A stretch of 64,000 bases of DNA from Cryobacterium sp. (GTDB lineage: Bacteria; Actinomycetota; Actinomycetes; Actinomycetales; Microbacteriaceae): assembly GCA_019638935.1 (NCBI GenBank), contig JAHBSW010000004.1, positions 1-64,000 of the forward strand, in the 5' to 3' direction. Position numbers and translations under genes: made by a program. The notes under the pieces were generated by a model that was not told the origin of the DNA, searched no databases, and was given only the letters and a program-made list of their open reading frames with translations. Positions 1-9,171 of this stretch are shown here, one piece after another (positions within the stretch are counted from its first letter, which is position 1; every line of letters begins with the position of its first letter).

Positions 1-454
1 CGATCTCGAGCCCGGGGAGGGAGCGCGAGTACGAGCCGGTCGCGAGAACGACATTCTTGCCGGTGAGGCGGTCGCCGCCGACCTCCACGGTCGTCGGGGA
101 GACGAGCTTGCCCTCGCCCGCGAAAACGGTGATGCCGCGCGCCTTGATGAGCCCGGTGAGGCCCTTGAACTTGCTCGAGACCACCTCTTCCCGGTACTTC
201 GTCACCGCGGCGATGTCGATCCCGCCGAAGCTCGACGTCACACCGTAGTGGGCCGAGTCGCGTGTCACATCGGCGACCTCTGCGGAGTGCAGAAGAGCCT
301 TGGTGGGGATGCAGCCGACGTGAAGGCACGTGCCGCCGAGCTTGTCCTTTTCGACGAGTGCGACCGTCAAGCCGAGCTGCGAAGCCCTGAGAGCCGCGGC
401 ATAGCCACCGCTACCGCCGCCCAAGACAACAAGATCGAAATTCTGCTCCGACAC
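1..454 (-). CDS. lpdA: Dihydrolipoyl dehydrogenase (E3), N-terminal part, cut by window edge
   Basis: FAD-dependent E3 subunit of the 2-oxoacid dehydrogenase complexes; it reoxidises dihydrolipoamide and passes electrons to NAD+. Only the first ~151 residues are in the window. The FAD-binding GGGSGG loop is at residues 12-17 and the redox disulfide motif GGTCLHVGCIPTK has Cys43 and Cys48. The GTG start at 454 is preceded by a GAGGGAG ribosome binding site about 8 nt upstream. It lies downstream of pepA on the same strand, as in many actinobacteria. The family call is very safe; which complex it serves cannot be seen here. Confidence 0.95.
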   Translation of the reverse strand, partial: MSEQNFDLVVLGGGSGGYAAALRASQLGLTVALVEKDKLGGTCLHVGCIPTKALLHSAEVADVTRDSAHYGVTSSFGGIDIAAVTKYREEVVSSKFKGLTGLIKARGITVFAGEGKLVSPTTVEVGGDRLTGKNVVLATGSYSRSLPGLEI

Positions 455-550
455 GCGGTGACTCCCTCGTGGTTAAGGTGTGAAAACGGACCAGGGCCGT
501 CATACGTGGCCGAGCGTCCCAGGGGCGGTTCTCGCCTGCCTTAAACCCTA

Positions 551-2038
551 CTACGCGCGCGAAAAGCGTTCAGCGAAGGCGAGGAGTGTACGAACCGCGA
601 CTCCCGTCGGTCCCTTGCCCGTATAGCCGTATCCCGCGCCCTCGTTGTTCGCGGTGCCCGCGATGTCGAGGTGAACCCACGAGAGAGGCATGCCATCCTC
701 GCCGGTTCCCACGAATTCCTTGAGGAAGACCCCCGCGAGCAGCATGCCGCCGGCGGTGCTGCCGATCTTCGCGTTGGCGATGTCTGCGACATCGGAGTTG
801 AGGCGTTCGCGCAGTTCGGGGCCGAGCGGCATGCGCCAGAACAGTTCACCGACCTCATCGGCAACGGCGACCACGTCGGCGGCGACGGAGTTGTTGCCCA
901 TGACACCGACGTAGCGCTCCCCGAGTGCGACCTTGGCCGCGCCCGTGAGCGTGGCGACGTCGATGATGACGTCGGGTCGTTCCTCACTCGCGGCGACGAG
1001 TCCGTCGGCGAGCACGAGGCGACCTTCGGCATCCGTGTTGAGCACTTCGACGGTCTTTCCGCCACGGATGCGCAGTACGTCGTTGGGGCGAACGGCGGAC
1101 CCCGAGGGCAGGTTCTCGGCGAGACACAGCCACGCGGTGATCTTGACCGCGATGCCGAGTTTGGCGGCTGCGACCGTGACGGCGAGCACGGATGCTGCAC
1201 CGGTCATGTCGTACTTCATTCCCACCATCGACGACGGCGGCTTGAGCGAGAGCCCGCCCGAGTCGAAGGTGATTCCCTTGCCGACGAGAGCGATGTGACC
1301 GGAGGCGCCGTCGGGCGAGTACTCCACCTTGACGAGGCGGGGGCCCCGGGTCGAACCCTGCCCCACGCCGAGGATGCCACCGAAACCACCGTCCTTAAGC
1401 TCCTTCTCCCCGAGCACGGTCACGGTGACGGGAACACCGTCGACGAGGTCGCCCACCGCGGCGGCGAAGGTCTCCGGATAGAGGTCGGACGGGGGAGTGT
1501 TGACGAGGTCGCGCACGGTGTGCACGGCCTCGGCGACGGCGGTCGCACGGGCCGCGAGATCCGTCTCCGGCGCGAGCTCGGTGAGGACGACGATGGATGT
1601 CGGGGGCTGGTGGTTCGCGTCGGGGGACTTCGACTTGTAGCTGCTGAAGGAGTACGCGGCGATCGCCGCGCCCTCGAGCACCGCGAGCACATCGGCCTCG
1701 GACTCCACGGGGAGGGCGAAGGCGAGGGAGCCGGTTCCGGAGAGCTGACGCGACGCGGCGCCGGCCGCCCTGCGCAGGGAGTTGGCGGTCGGCTCGGCGG
1801 AGCCCAGCCCGACGAGGGCGACGACTCGAGCCGATGTTCCTGCGCTTGCGACGCGACGAACCTCGTCTTCTGCACCGGTCACGCCGAGGCTGGAGAGGGA
1901 GGCTCTGAGTCCGTCGAACTCGATCGCATCGTGTCGCAGGACCGGCCCGTTCTCCGAGCTGCTCACTCCGATCACGAGTGCTCCCGTGTCTATCGTGAGG
2001 GGGGATTCGGCGGATACGGAGAGCGAGGCAACAGTCAT
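551..2038 (-). CDS. pepA: Leucyl aminopeptidase (M17)
   Basis: Cytosolic, manganese/zinc-dependent aminopeptidase of family M17 that removes N-terminal residues from peptides. It is 495 aa, the usual length. The metal-binding core is intact: GKGITFDSGG (residues 253-262), MKYDMTG (274-280) and the M17 signature NTDAEGRL (334-341). The ATG at 2038 has no clear Shine-Dalgarno, but TAACAT lies exactly 6 nt upstream, which suggests a leaderless transcript. The gene is followed by lpdA on the same strand and is divergent from the PAC2 gene. Confidence 0.97.
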   Translation of the reverse strand: MTVASLSVSAESPLTIDTGALVIGVSSSENGPVLRHDAIEFDGLRASLSSLGVTGAEDEVRRVASAGTSARVVALVGLGSAEPTANSLRRAAGAASRQLSGTGSLAFALPVESEADVLAVLEGAAIAAYSFSSYKSKSPDANHQPPTSIVVLTELAPETDLAARATAVAEAVHTVRDLVNTPPSDLYPETFAAAVGDLVDGVPVTVTVLGEKELKDGGFGGILGVGQGSTRGPRLVKVEYSPDGASGHIALVGKGITFDSGGLSLKPPSSMVGMKYDMTGAASVLAVTVAAAKLGIAVKITAWLCLAENLPSGSAVRPNDVLRIRGGKTVEVLNTDAEGRLVLADGLVAASEERPDVIIDVATLTGAAKVALGERYVGVMGNNSVAADVVAVADEVGELFWRMPLGPELRERLNSDVADIANAKIGSTAGGMLLAGVFLKEFVGTGEDGMPLSWVHLDIAGTANNEGAGYGYTGKGPTGVAVRTLLAFAERFSRA

Positions 2039-2044
2039 GCCGCC

Positions 2045-2050
2045 ATGTTA
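2045..2050 (-). promoter_or_regulatory. Putative -10 of pepA (leaderless)
   Basis: TAACAT on the minus strand, 6 nt before the pepA ATG. The spacing would put the transcription start at the A of the start codon. No convincing -35 seen. Confidence 0.45.
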
Positions 2051-2166
2051 GCCGTGAGTTCATGCGGCCCCTGACGACCGTCGTCGCGGCGTCGTGGAGA
2101 GCCCGTGTTCGCTCTTGGCTTGATTCACGCGAGGTAAACAACCGGCATCGCGAGCACCGCGCAACG

Positions 2167-2172
2167 TAGTCT
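2167..2172 (+). promoter_or_regulatory. Putative -10 of PAC2 gene (leaderless)
   Basis: TAGTCT followed by 6 nt and the ATG at 2179; no ribosome binding site is visible. Same architecture as at about 14 other genes in the window. Confidence 0.5.
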
Positions 2173-2178
2173 GGATTC

Positions 2179-3105
2179 ATGGCACGACCCGAGGACCTGT
2201 TCGAGCTCAACGACGATGTCGTCGATGTTCCCAAGGGACTTCCGCTCGTCGCGGGCCTCACGGGCTTTGCCGACGCCGGCAGCGCCGTGAGCGGGTTCAC
2301 CGAGGCGCTGCTCGATTCCGTCACTCACCGCGTGCTTGCGACTTTCGACAACGACGTGCTGTTCGACTATCGCGCACGACGCCCCACGATCTACTTCGAT
2401 CAGGACCACCTCGTCGACTACGAGCCGCCGAGCCTCGCGCTCTACCTCGCTCAGGACGACATGGGGCAGGAGTTCCTTCTTCTCGTCGGCTATGAGCCCG
2501 ATTTCAAGTGGGAGCAGTTCACCGCCGCGATGATCGAGCTCGTGCGTCGCTTCGAGGTGTCGACGACGACCTGGCTGCATGCGATTCCGATGCCCGTGCC
2601 GCACACGCGGCCCATCGGCATGACGGTGAGCGGCAACCGTACCGAGCTCATCGACACCTACTCGGTCTGGAAGCCGCACACGAGCGTGCTCGCCAATGCG
2701 TTCCATATCGTCGAGTACCGATTGCAGGAGATCGAGCACCCCGTTGCCGGTTTCGTATTGCTCATTCCTCATTACCTCGCCGACACCGAATATCCGGATG
2801 CCGCGGTGAAGTCCCTCGAGGCGATCAGCGCCGCAACGGGGCTGTTCTTCGCGACAGATGCGCTCCGCGAGTCCGGTCGCGAGTTCAATACCAAGATCGA
2901 CGGACAGGTCGCGGGGAATACGGAGCTGGCCCGGCTGGTTGGAACTCTTGAACAGCGCTACGACTCGTACATGGAGGGCAACCCGCTTCGTTCTCCTTTG
3001 ACGGACGAAGACGGAGAACTGCCCACAGCCGATGAGATCGCCGCCGAGCTGGAGCTGTTCCTGGCGCTTCAGCGCCGCGGTGAGGAAGAGCCTCCCGCGC
3101 TGTAG
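2179..3105 (+). CDS. PAC2 family protein (proteasome-assembly-chaperone-like)
   Basis: 308-aa soluble protein with the PAC2 fold, starting with the characteristic acidic N-terminus and LVAGLTGFADAGSA (about residues 23-36). In actinobacteria this family is common and usually encoded near sigA; its biochemical role is not settled, though the fold is shared with eukaryotic proteasome assembly chaperones and archaeal relatives. No catalytic motif is apparent. It is divergent from pepA and precedes sigA. The start is supported by TAGTCT at the leaderless spacing rather than by a Shine-Dalgarno. Confidence 0.85.
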   Translation: MARPEDLFELNDDVVDVPKGLPLVAGLTGFADAGSAVSGFTEALLDSVTHRVLATFDNDVLFDYRARRPTIYFDQDHLVDYEPPSLALYLAQDDMGQEFLLLVGYEPDFKWEQFTAAMIELVRRFEVSTTTWLHAIPMPVPHTRPIGMTVSGNRTELIDTYSVWKPHTSVLANAFHIVEYRLQEIEHPVAGFVLLIPHYLADTEYPDAAVKSLEAISAATGLFFATDALRESGREFNTKIDGQVAGNTELARLVGTLEQRYDSYMEGNPLRSPLTDEDGELPTADEIAAELELFLALQRRGEEEPPAL

Positions 3106-3121
3106 CCGCGTCGACGCGGCT
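3104..3121 (+). terminator. Perfect palindrome at the end of the PAC2 gene
   Basis: The 18-nt self-complementary sequence AGCCGCGTCGACGCGGCT overlaps the stop codon of the PAC2 gene. It could form a GC-rich hairpin, but no U-tract follows, so terminator function is tentative. Confidence 0.35.
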
Positions 3122-3345
3122 GTGCGGGCGGGCCGCGGTGAAGCGCCTGCACAATCCGTGCAATAATTGGACCCGGACCCGGTCTTGACGGTGTTCGCCT
3201 TTCACCCTCGTGGTGGCTGAGCGATACGACTTGACAAGGGTCCTAGCAATGCCCGGAACCAGGCCGCAGCGCGACTCCTGCTGTGCTCGTGGCTCCGGCC
3301 GCGACTCGACACTCGCTGCTCGTGCCGCACGACGAAAGGGACCGC

Positions 3346-4965
<1,620 letters not shown>

Positions 4966-5018
4966 GCCTGCGGGTTCCCACGGCACCGCGACGCACGCGC
5001 AGTGAAGTCAGCACGCAC

Positions 5019-5024
5019 TAAGGT
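5019..5024 (+). promoter_or_regulatory. Putative -10 of the murT-like operon (leaderless)
   Basis: TAAGGT followed by 7 nt and GTG at 5032. This favours 5032 over the in-frame GTG at 5002, which has neither a ribosome binding site nor a -10 at this spacing. Confidence 0.4.
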
Positions 5025-5031
5025 CGGCACA

Positions 5032-6318
5032 GTGAAGCATCTCTTTCCCGTACTGCTCGGCAAGCTCGCGCGCTTCGTGACGCGGCTGCGCGGGGGCGGC
5101 TCGGCGTTCCCGGGCTACCTCGTGCTCAAGCTTTCGCCTCGGTTCATTCAGGATGTCGCGAACTCCTTCACGCACGGGATCGTGTTCGTGCTCGGCTCGA
5201 ACGGCAAGTCGACGACCACGCACATGCTCACCGAGACGCTGCGCGGGCACGGTCTGAACGTGTTCACGAATCCCTCGGGCAGCAACCTGCCCCAGGGCAT
5301 CGCCTCGGCGATCGTCGCCGACAGCGACCTGTTCGGTCGGGTGAGGGGCGACATCGGTGTGCTCGAGGTCGACGAGGGCTACGCGGTAGAGCTCGCCAAG
5401 GTGCTCGCACCGACGACCGTGCTCGTGCTCAACACCCAGGTCGACCAGCTCTACCGCTTCTACGAGACCGAGCGCGTCGCCGACATGATGCTCGACGCCG
5501 CGTCGCTGGCAAGCCAGCACATCGTGTCTAACCGTGAGGACCCCTACCTCAGCAAGATCTGGATGCGGTACCCCGAGGGCGATGCGCACACCGGTCCCGA
5601 CATCACCTACTTCGGGGCCTCGGAGGCGGTGGTCGCCGCGTCACCGAACGGACTGGTCAACGCCCCCGACTATCGGAACGAAGGCATCGACGAACCGGAT
5701 CACGTCGCCCTCGCTGAAGTGACGGAGAGCGGCGGAAGCGCGGCGACGATCGACGTTCGAGGCGAAGCGGTCGAGCTCGTGCTTCCCGCGAAGGGGCTGC
5801 ACTTCGCGCTCGACGCGGCTGCGGCCCTCGCGACTGCGGCGGTGATTCTCGGGGACGCGTTCTCCGGTCCGAAGTCCGCGGCAGCCTTCTCGGCGATGAA
5901 ACCCGCCTACGGTCGCGGTGAGCTGCTGAAGTTCGGTGCCGAAGAGGTCGAGTTCGTCATGTTCAAGAACGGTGCCAGCCTTCAGCTCAATCTCGACGCC
6001 CTGCCGGAGCCACCCGAGCAGGTGCTGCTCTCGATCGACGAGGGCACCCCCGACATCTCCTGGATCTACGACGTCTCCTTCGCCGCTCTCGACCACGTCG
6101 ACGTCATCACGGGCGACAAGGCGTGGCAGATCGCGACAAGGCTCGAGCACGAGGGTTTCAGGATCGGCGCCGTCGAACCCGACCTCAACGCTGCGATCGA
6201 CCTCATGCGCGCGCTGCCCTCGCCCACGCGCGGGCACAAGACCTGGATCGTCAACTACGAGCAGATGATGCTCGCGCGCAAGCGCATCGGCTACCTCGAC
6301 ATGGAGAACCAGCGATGA
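5032..6318 (+). CDS. murT: MurT-like Mur ligase (DUF1727 C-terminus), divergent, no zinc ribbon
   Basis: Mur-ligase-family protein, 428 aa from the GTG at 5032 (438 aa from 5002). The P-loop GSNGKSTTT is at residues 55-63, NPSGSNLPQGIASA follows at 80-93, and the MurT C-terminal signature DISWIYD is at 341-347. Classical MurT pairs with GatD to amidate the alpha-carboxyl of D-Glu in lipid II and carries a four-cysteine zinc ribbon in its middle domain. This protein contains no cysteine, so the ribbon is absent. Its stop overlaps the gatD-like start (ATGA), so the two are translationally coupled and likely form a complex. Membership of the MurT family is clear; whether it amidates D-Glu is doubtful because its partner lacks the glutaminase residues. 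Confidence 0.85.
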   Translation: MKHLFPVLLGKLARFVTRLRGGGSAFPGYLVLKLSPRFIQDVANSFTHGIVFVLGSNGKSTTTHMLTETLRGHGLNVFTNPSGSNLPQGIASAIVADSDLFGRVRGDIGVLEVDEGYAVELAKVLAPTTVLVLNTQVDQLYRFYETERVADMMLDAASLASQHIVSNREDPYLSKIWMRYPEGDAHTGPDITYFGASEAVVAASPNGLVNAPDYRNEGIDEPDHVALAEVTESGGSAATIDVRGEAVELVLPAKGLHFALDAAAALATAAVILGDAFSGPKSAAAFSAMKPAYGRGELLKFGAEEVEFVMFKNGASLQLNLDALPEPPEQVLLSIDEGTPDISWIYDVSFAALDHVDVITGDKAWQIATRLEHEGFRIGAVEPDLNAAIDLMRALPSPTRGHKTWIVNYEQMMLARKRIGYLDMENQR

Positions 6319-7082
6319 GCGCTACCATCACCGTGCTGCAGCTGTACCCCGACGAGCTCGGCGTCAACGGCGACAGCGGCAATGCGTCGGCCCTCGTCGT
6401 GCGTGCTCGGCTCGCGGGCCTCGAGGCCGACCACGTCACCTACCGCCGGGGCGACACTCTGCCCACGGATGTCGACGCCGTGGTCATCGGCGGCGGTCCC
6501 GTCTCTGCCATGCGCAACGTGCATGCCGACCTGCTCGCCATCGGTCCCGCGCTGAAGGAGTTCGCCGCCGATGGAGCGGTGTTCTTCGGATTCGGCAGCG
6601 GTGCGGAACTGCTCGGTCACGACATCCGGCTGCAGGATGGCGCGACGCTCGAGGGTCTCGGCATCCTGCCGTTCCGCGCGGTGCGCACGGGCAAACGCGC
6701 TGTCGGCTACATCAAGACCGTCAAAGACGGCGTGACTCTCATCGGCTTCGAGGACCACGCGTCGCAGTGGAAGCTCGATGACGGCGCAGAGCCGCTCGGC
6801 CTCATCGAGGCGGGCCAAGGCAATCAAGACGAGCGCGATCACGATACGCAGGCAGAGCCCCGTAAAGAGGGAGTGCGCAGCGGTGCGCTCGTCGGCACGC
6901 AGATCGGCGGACCGGTGCTTCCGCTCAACCCCGTGCTCACCGACGAGCTGCTGGGCCTCGTGGCGCGGCGACGCGGCATCGACTACGCGCGTGGTGACGC
7001 GCACGAGACGCTCGATCACTACGCCGAGAAGGCGCGTGGCGTGATCCTCGACAATCTCAACTACACCTTCCACACCATCTGA
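6315..7082 (+). CDS. gatD: GatD-like glutamine amidotransferase homologue lacking catalytic Cys and His
   Basis: CobB/CobQ-like class I amidotransferase fold, 255 aa, partner of the MurT-like protein. Family landmarks are YPDELGVNGDSGN (residues 11-23), VVIGGG (57-61 region), GFEDH (144-148), and GPVLPLNPVLTDELL (199-213). At the nucleophile elbow, where GatD has a Cys within a CxGxQLLG motif, this sequence reads FGSGAELLG with Gly94. At the His site, usually HGPVL, it reads GGPVL with Gly198. Residues about 168-186 are an acidic/polar insertion. It therefore should not hydrolyse glutamine. Start and stop overlap or abut neighbours (ATGA with murT, 14 nt before the next gene), so all four genes form one operon. 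A sequencing error is unlikely because two separate sites are changed and the frame is intact. Confidence 0.85.
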   Translation: MSATITVLQLYPDELGVNGDSGNASALVVRARLAGLEADHVTYRRGDTLPTDVDAVVIGGGPVSAMRNVHADLLAIGPALKEFAADGAVFFGFGSGAELLGHDIRLQDGATLEGLGILPFRAVRTGKRAVGYIKTVKDGVTLIGFEDHASQWKLDDGAEPLGLIEAGQGNQDERDHDTQAEPRKEGVRSGALVGTQIGGPVLPLNPVLTDELLGLVARRRGIDYARGDAHETLDHYAEKARGVILDNLNYTFHTI

Positions 7083-7096
7083 CGAGGGGAGCAGCA

Positions 7097-7615
7097 GTGA
7101 GCGCTGGGGCGCGCATCCTTGAAGTCTCGCCCGATCAGGCGCTGCTGCTCGACGCGGTTGCGCGCGGGGAGACGGATGCTGTGGCTCGCCTGCAGCGGGA
7201 GCTCGCACTCGCACCGCCGCAGCTCAGCGCCGAAGTGCTCTCGGTGAAGCGGGTGCCGGCGGGTTCGGGTGTCTCGTATGGACACACCTTCGTGACGCCC
7301 ACGGAGACCACGCTGGCCCTCGTGGCGATGGGCTACGGTGATGGGCTGCCCCGAAAGGCCGGCAACCGAGCGAGCGTCGCATGGCACGGTGATGCCGGGG
7401 TTAAGCTGCTGCCGATCGTCGGCCGGGTCGCGATGAACGCGTTCGTCGTCGACGCGGGCGATCTGGTCGTCTGCGCAGGAGATCGAGTCGTGCTGTTCGG
7501 CGATCCATCCCGCGGCGAGCTCAGCATCGACGAGTGGGCGGCGAGCGTGGGGGAGACCGCGCTATCGATAGTCTCGAGCCTCGATGCGCGAGTGACACGA
7601 TCGGTGCGGTCATGA
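7097..7615 (+). CDS. Free-standing alanine racemase C-terminal-domain protein
   Basis: 172 aa matching only the C-terminal beta domain of fold-III alanine racemases. It contains AGSGVSYGHTF with Tyr61, equivalent to the catalytic Tyr of the racemase (Tyr265 in the Bacillus enzyme), then LVAMGYGDGLPR, IVGRVAMN (replacing the usual GRVxMDQ) and a typical C-terminal half. The PLP-binding TIM barrel is missing, and upstream is gatD, so it is not a simple truncation of an adjacent gene. GTG start with GAGGGGAGC upstream. The next gene begins within its stop codon (ATGA) and encodes a barrel-containing racemase homologue. A heteromeric racemase in which this protein lends the Tyr is a reasonable inference. 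Confidence 0.8.
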   Translation: MSAGARILEVSPDQALLLDAVARGETDAVARLQRELALAPPQLSAEVLSVKRVPAGSGVSYGHTFVTPTETTLALVAMGYGDGLPRKAGNRASVAWHGDAGVKLLPIVGRVAMNAFVVDAGDLVVCAGDRVVLFGDPSRGELSIDEWAASVGETALSIVSSLDARVTRSVRS

Positions 7616-8646
7616 CGGCCTGGGCCGAGATCGATCTCGCGGCGCTCGTGACGAACACCGCCACCGTTCGCGAGCGCGTCGCACCGGCCGAACTCATGGC
7701 CGTGGTCAAGGACGACGCCTATGGTCACGGGCTCGACGAGATCACCCGTGCGCTCGCGGCCGAATCGATCACCGCGTTCGGCGCCCTCGACCCGCAGACC
7801 GCGTTGCGAGTGCGACAGCTCGCCCCCGAGGCGTCGGTGTTCGCGTGGCTTCTCGACGGCCACGACGAACTCGGCGTGCTCATTGACAATGACATCGAGC
7901 TGGGGGTCACCGACTCGGACACCCTCGAGCGAGTCGCTCGCGAGAACCGTCGTTCCCGCGTCCACCTCAAGATCGATACCGGACTCAGCCGCGCGGGGGT
8001 GCGCGCCGAACGCTGGCCAAACCTCGTCGAACGCGCGGCCCAGCTGGAGCGCCGCGGCGCCATCGAGGTCGTGGGCGTGTGGACGCACATTTCCGAGGCA
8101 TCCGATGATGAAGACACCGCGTCGATCGGTCGCTTCAGCACCGCATTCGAGCTCGCCGTCGCGGCGGGACTGAACCCGCGAGTGCGGCACCTGGCAGCGA
8201 GTGCCGCCTCCTTCGCTCGAGCTGATGCGCGATTCGATCGTGTGCGGGTAGGCGCGTTCCTCTACGGAATCGCACCCGGCGACGGGGTCGGGCCGACCGA
8301 GCTCGGGCTCAGACCCGTCATGACACTTCGCTCGACCGTGTTGGAGGCTGTCGATGGCGTGGCCGCGATCGGCTACGGGGGAGTCGCCGGGATGCTGTCA
8401 GACGCTGCAGGCGCCGTGAGCGTCGCAATCGGCGGTGTGCGGCATCCGGTGCTTGCCGTCGAGGATTCGCGCACGCTCATCGCTACCGGCGATCATGCCG
8501 TCGATGTCGGCGACGTGGCCACCCTTTTCGGCTCGGGTGACTCCGGGGAAGCGACGCTGCAGGTGTGGGCGGATGCGATGGGCACGATCGGCGAGGAACT
8601 CGTCACCCGTGTGCACCCCGGCATCGAAAGACGCTATCGGGGCTGA
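7612..8646 (+). CDS. Alanine racemase-like PLP enzyme
   Basis: 344-aa fold-III PLP racemase homologue. The N-terminal barrel has the PLP lysine in MAVVKDDAYGHG (Lys33), GLSRAGV, and the PLP-contacting Arg in RVRVGAFLYGI. The C-terminal domain is present but degenerate: GYGG stands where VSYGRTY is expected and the GRVxMDQ segment is unrecognisable, while the terminal GTIGEELVTRVHPGIERRY is conserved. The ATG overlaps the stop of the preceding C-domain gene. It could be the alanine racemase of the cell, but the divergence and the cell-wall neighbours suggest a related amino acid racemase, possibly acting on the cross-bridge residue. The ORF extends further upstream but the MTAWAEIDL start matches the family. 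Confidence 0.8.
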   Translation: MTAWAEIDLAALVTNTATVRERVAPAELMAVVKDDAYGHGLDEITRALAAESITAFGALDPQTALRVRQLAPEASVFAWLLDGHDELGVLIDNDIELGVTDSDTLERVARENRRSRVHLKIDTGLSRAGVRAERWPNLVERAAQLERRGAIEVVGVWTHISEASDDEDTASIGRFSTAFELAVAAGLNPRVRHLAASAASFARADARFDRVRVGAFLYGIAPGDGVGPTELGLRPVMTLRSTVLEAVDGVAAIGYGGVAGMLSDAAGAVSVAIGGVRHPVLAVEDSRTLIATGDHAVDVGDVATLFGSGDSGEATLQVWADAMGTIGEELVTRVHPGIERRYRG

Positions 8647-8693
8647 TCAGTGCCCATGTGCAGTGCTCAGCCGTAATGCTCAGTTATAGCGGG

Positions 8694-8927
8694 CTAGACC
8701 GTGTGGGTCTCGAGCAGACGGTCGCTCTCGTCATGCCACGCGGTGGCGATGAGCTGCAGCTTCTCCTGATTGCGGCGACCATGATGGGCGCAGAACAGAA
8801 GCTCGCTGTCACCGATGGTCACGCGGATGTAGGCCTGCGCGCCGCACTGGTCGCAACGGTCGTTGGCGGTGAGTCGAAGCTGCTCGTGCTCGCTCACCAC
8901 AGCGTTCTCTGCGGTGGTCGGTAACAT
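8694..8927 (-). CDS. DUF7455 small zinc-ribbon-like protein
   Basis: 77-aa actinobacterial protein with LTANDRCDQCGAQAYIRV and LLFCAHHGR, a CxxC plus CxxH pattern that suggests one bound metal. Function is unknown. The ATG at 8927 was chosen because GAGAGGAG lies just upstream; a longer frame to 9017 has no conserved sequence. It is convergent with the racemase operon and divergent from parE, and is commonly found near the sigA-parE region in actinobacteria. Confidence 0.8.
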   Translation of the reverse strand: MLPTTAENAVVSEHEQLRLTANDRCDQCGAQAYIRVTIGDSELLFCAHHGRRNQEKLQLIATAWHDESDRLLETHTV

Positions 8928-9114
8928 GTCGACTCCTCTCGTCACCACACTTTCGATACACCTATACAAACACGGCATCCCCACATTTGCTGGCGCGTGA
9001 CGCGGTATTTCGCTCACCGCGAAGAAACCGTGCTCGAAGGCGCGAGCTGGGCGACGTCTGGCCGAGAACGCGTCCGTGCGAGTGTCGGTACAAGCGGCGC
9101 AGAGCTGCCAGCCT

Positions 9115-9120
9115 TAGGCT
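9115..9120 (+). promoter_or_regulatory. Possible -10 of parE
   Basis: TAGGCT about 50 nt upstream of the parE start; the -35 region is weak. parE itself has a good AAGGAG site. In the rest of the 244-bp gap (8928-9171) I see no other defined element apart from AT-richer sequence (tatacaaac) near 8963 that may serve the minus-strand gene. Confidence 0.3.
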
Positions 9121-9171
9121 GAATGGCGGCCCGTTCCCGGGCTTCACGCGCGCGCCCAAGGAGCTCACTGC

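Noticed and set aside
3231..3236. TTGACA as the -35 of the sigA promoter
   Set aside because: No TANNNT box is found 16-18 nt downstream, so a full promoter cannot be supported.
7097..8646. The two racemase genes as one frameshifted alr
   Set aside because: The order is C-domain first, then barrel plus its own C-domain, the junction is an ATGA overlap, and both frames are intact; a single broken gene would not give this order.
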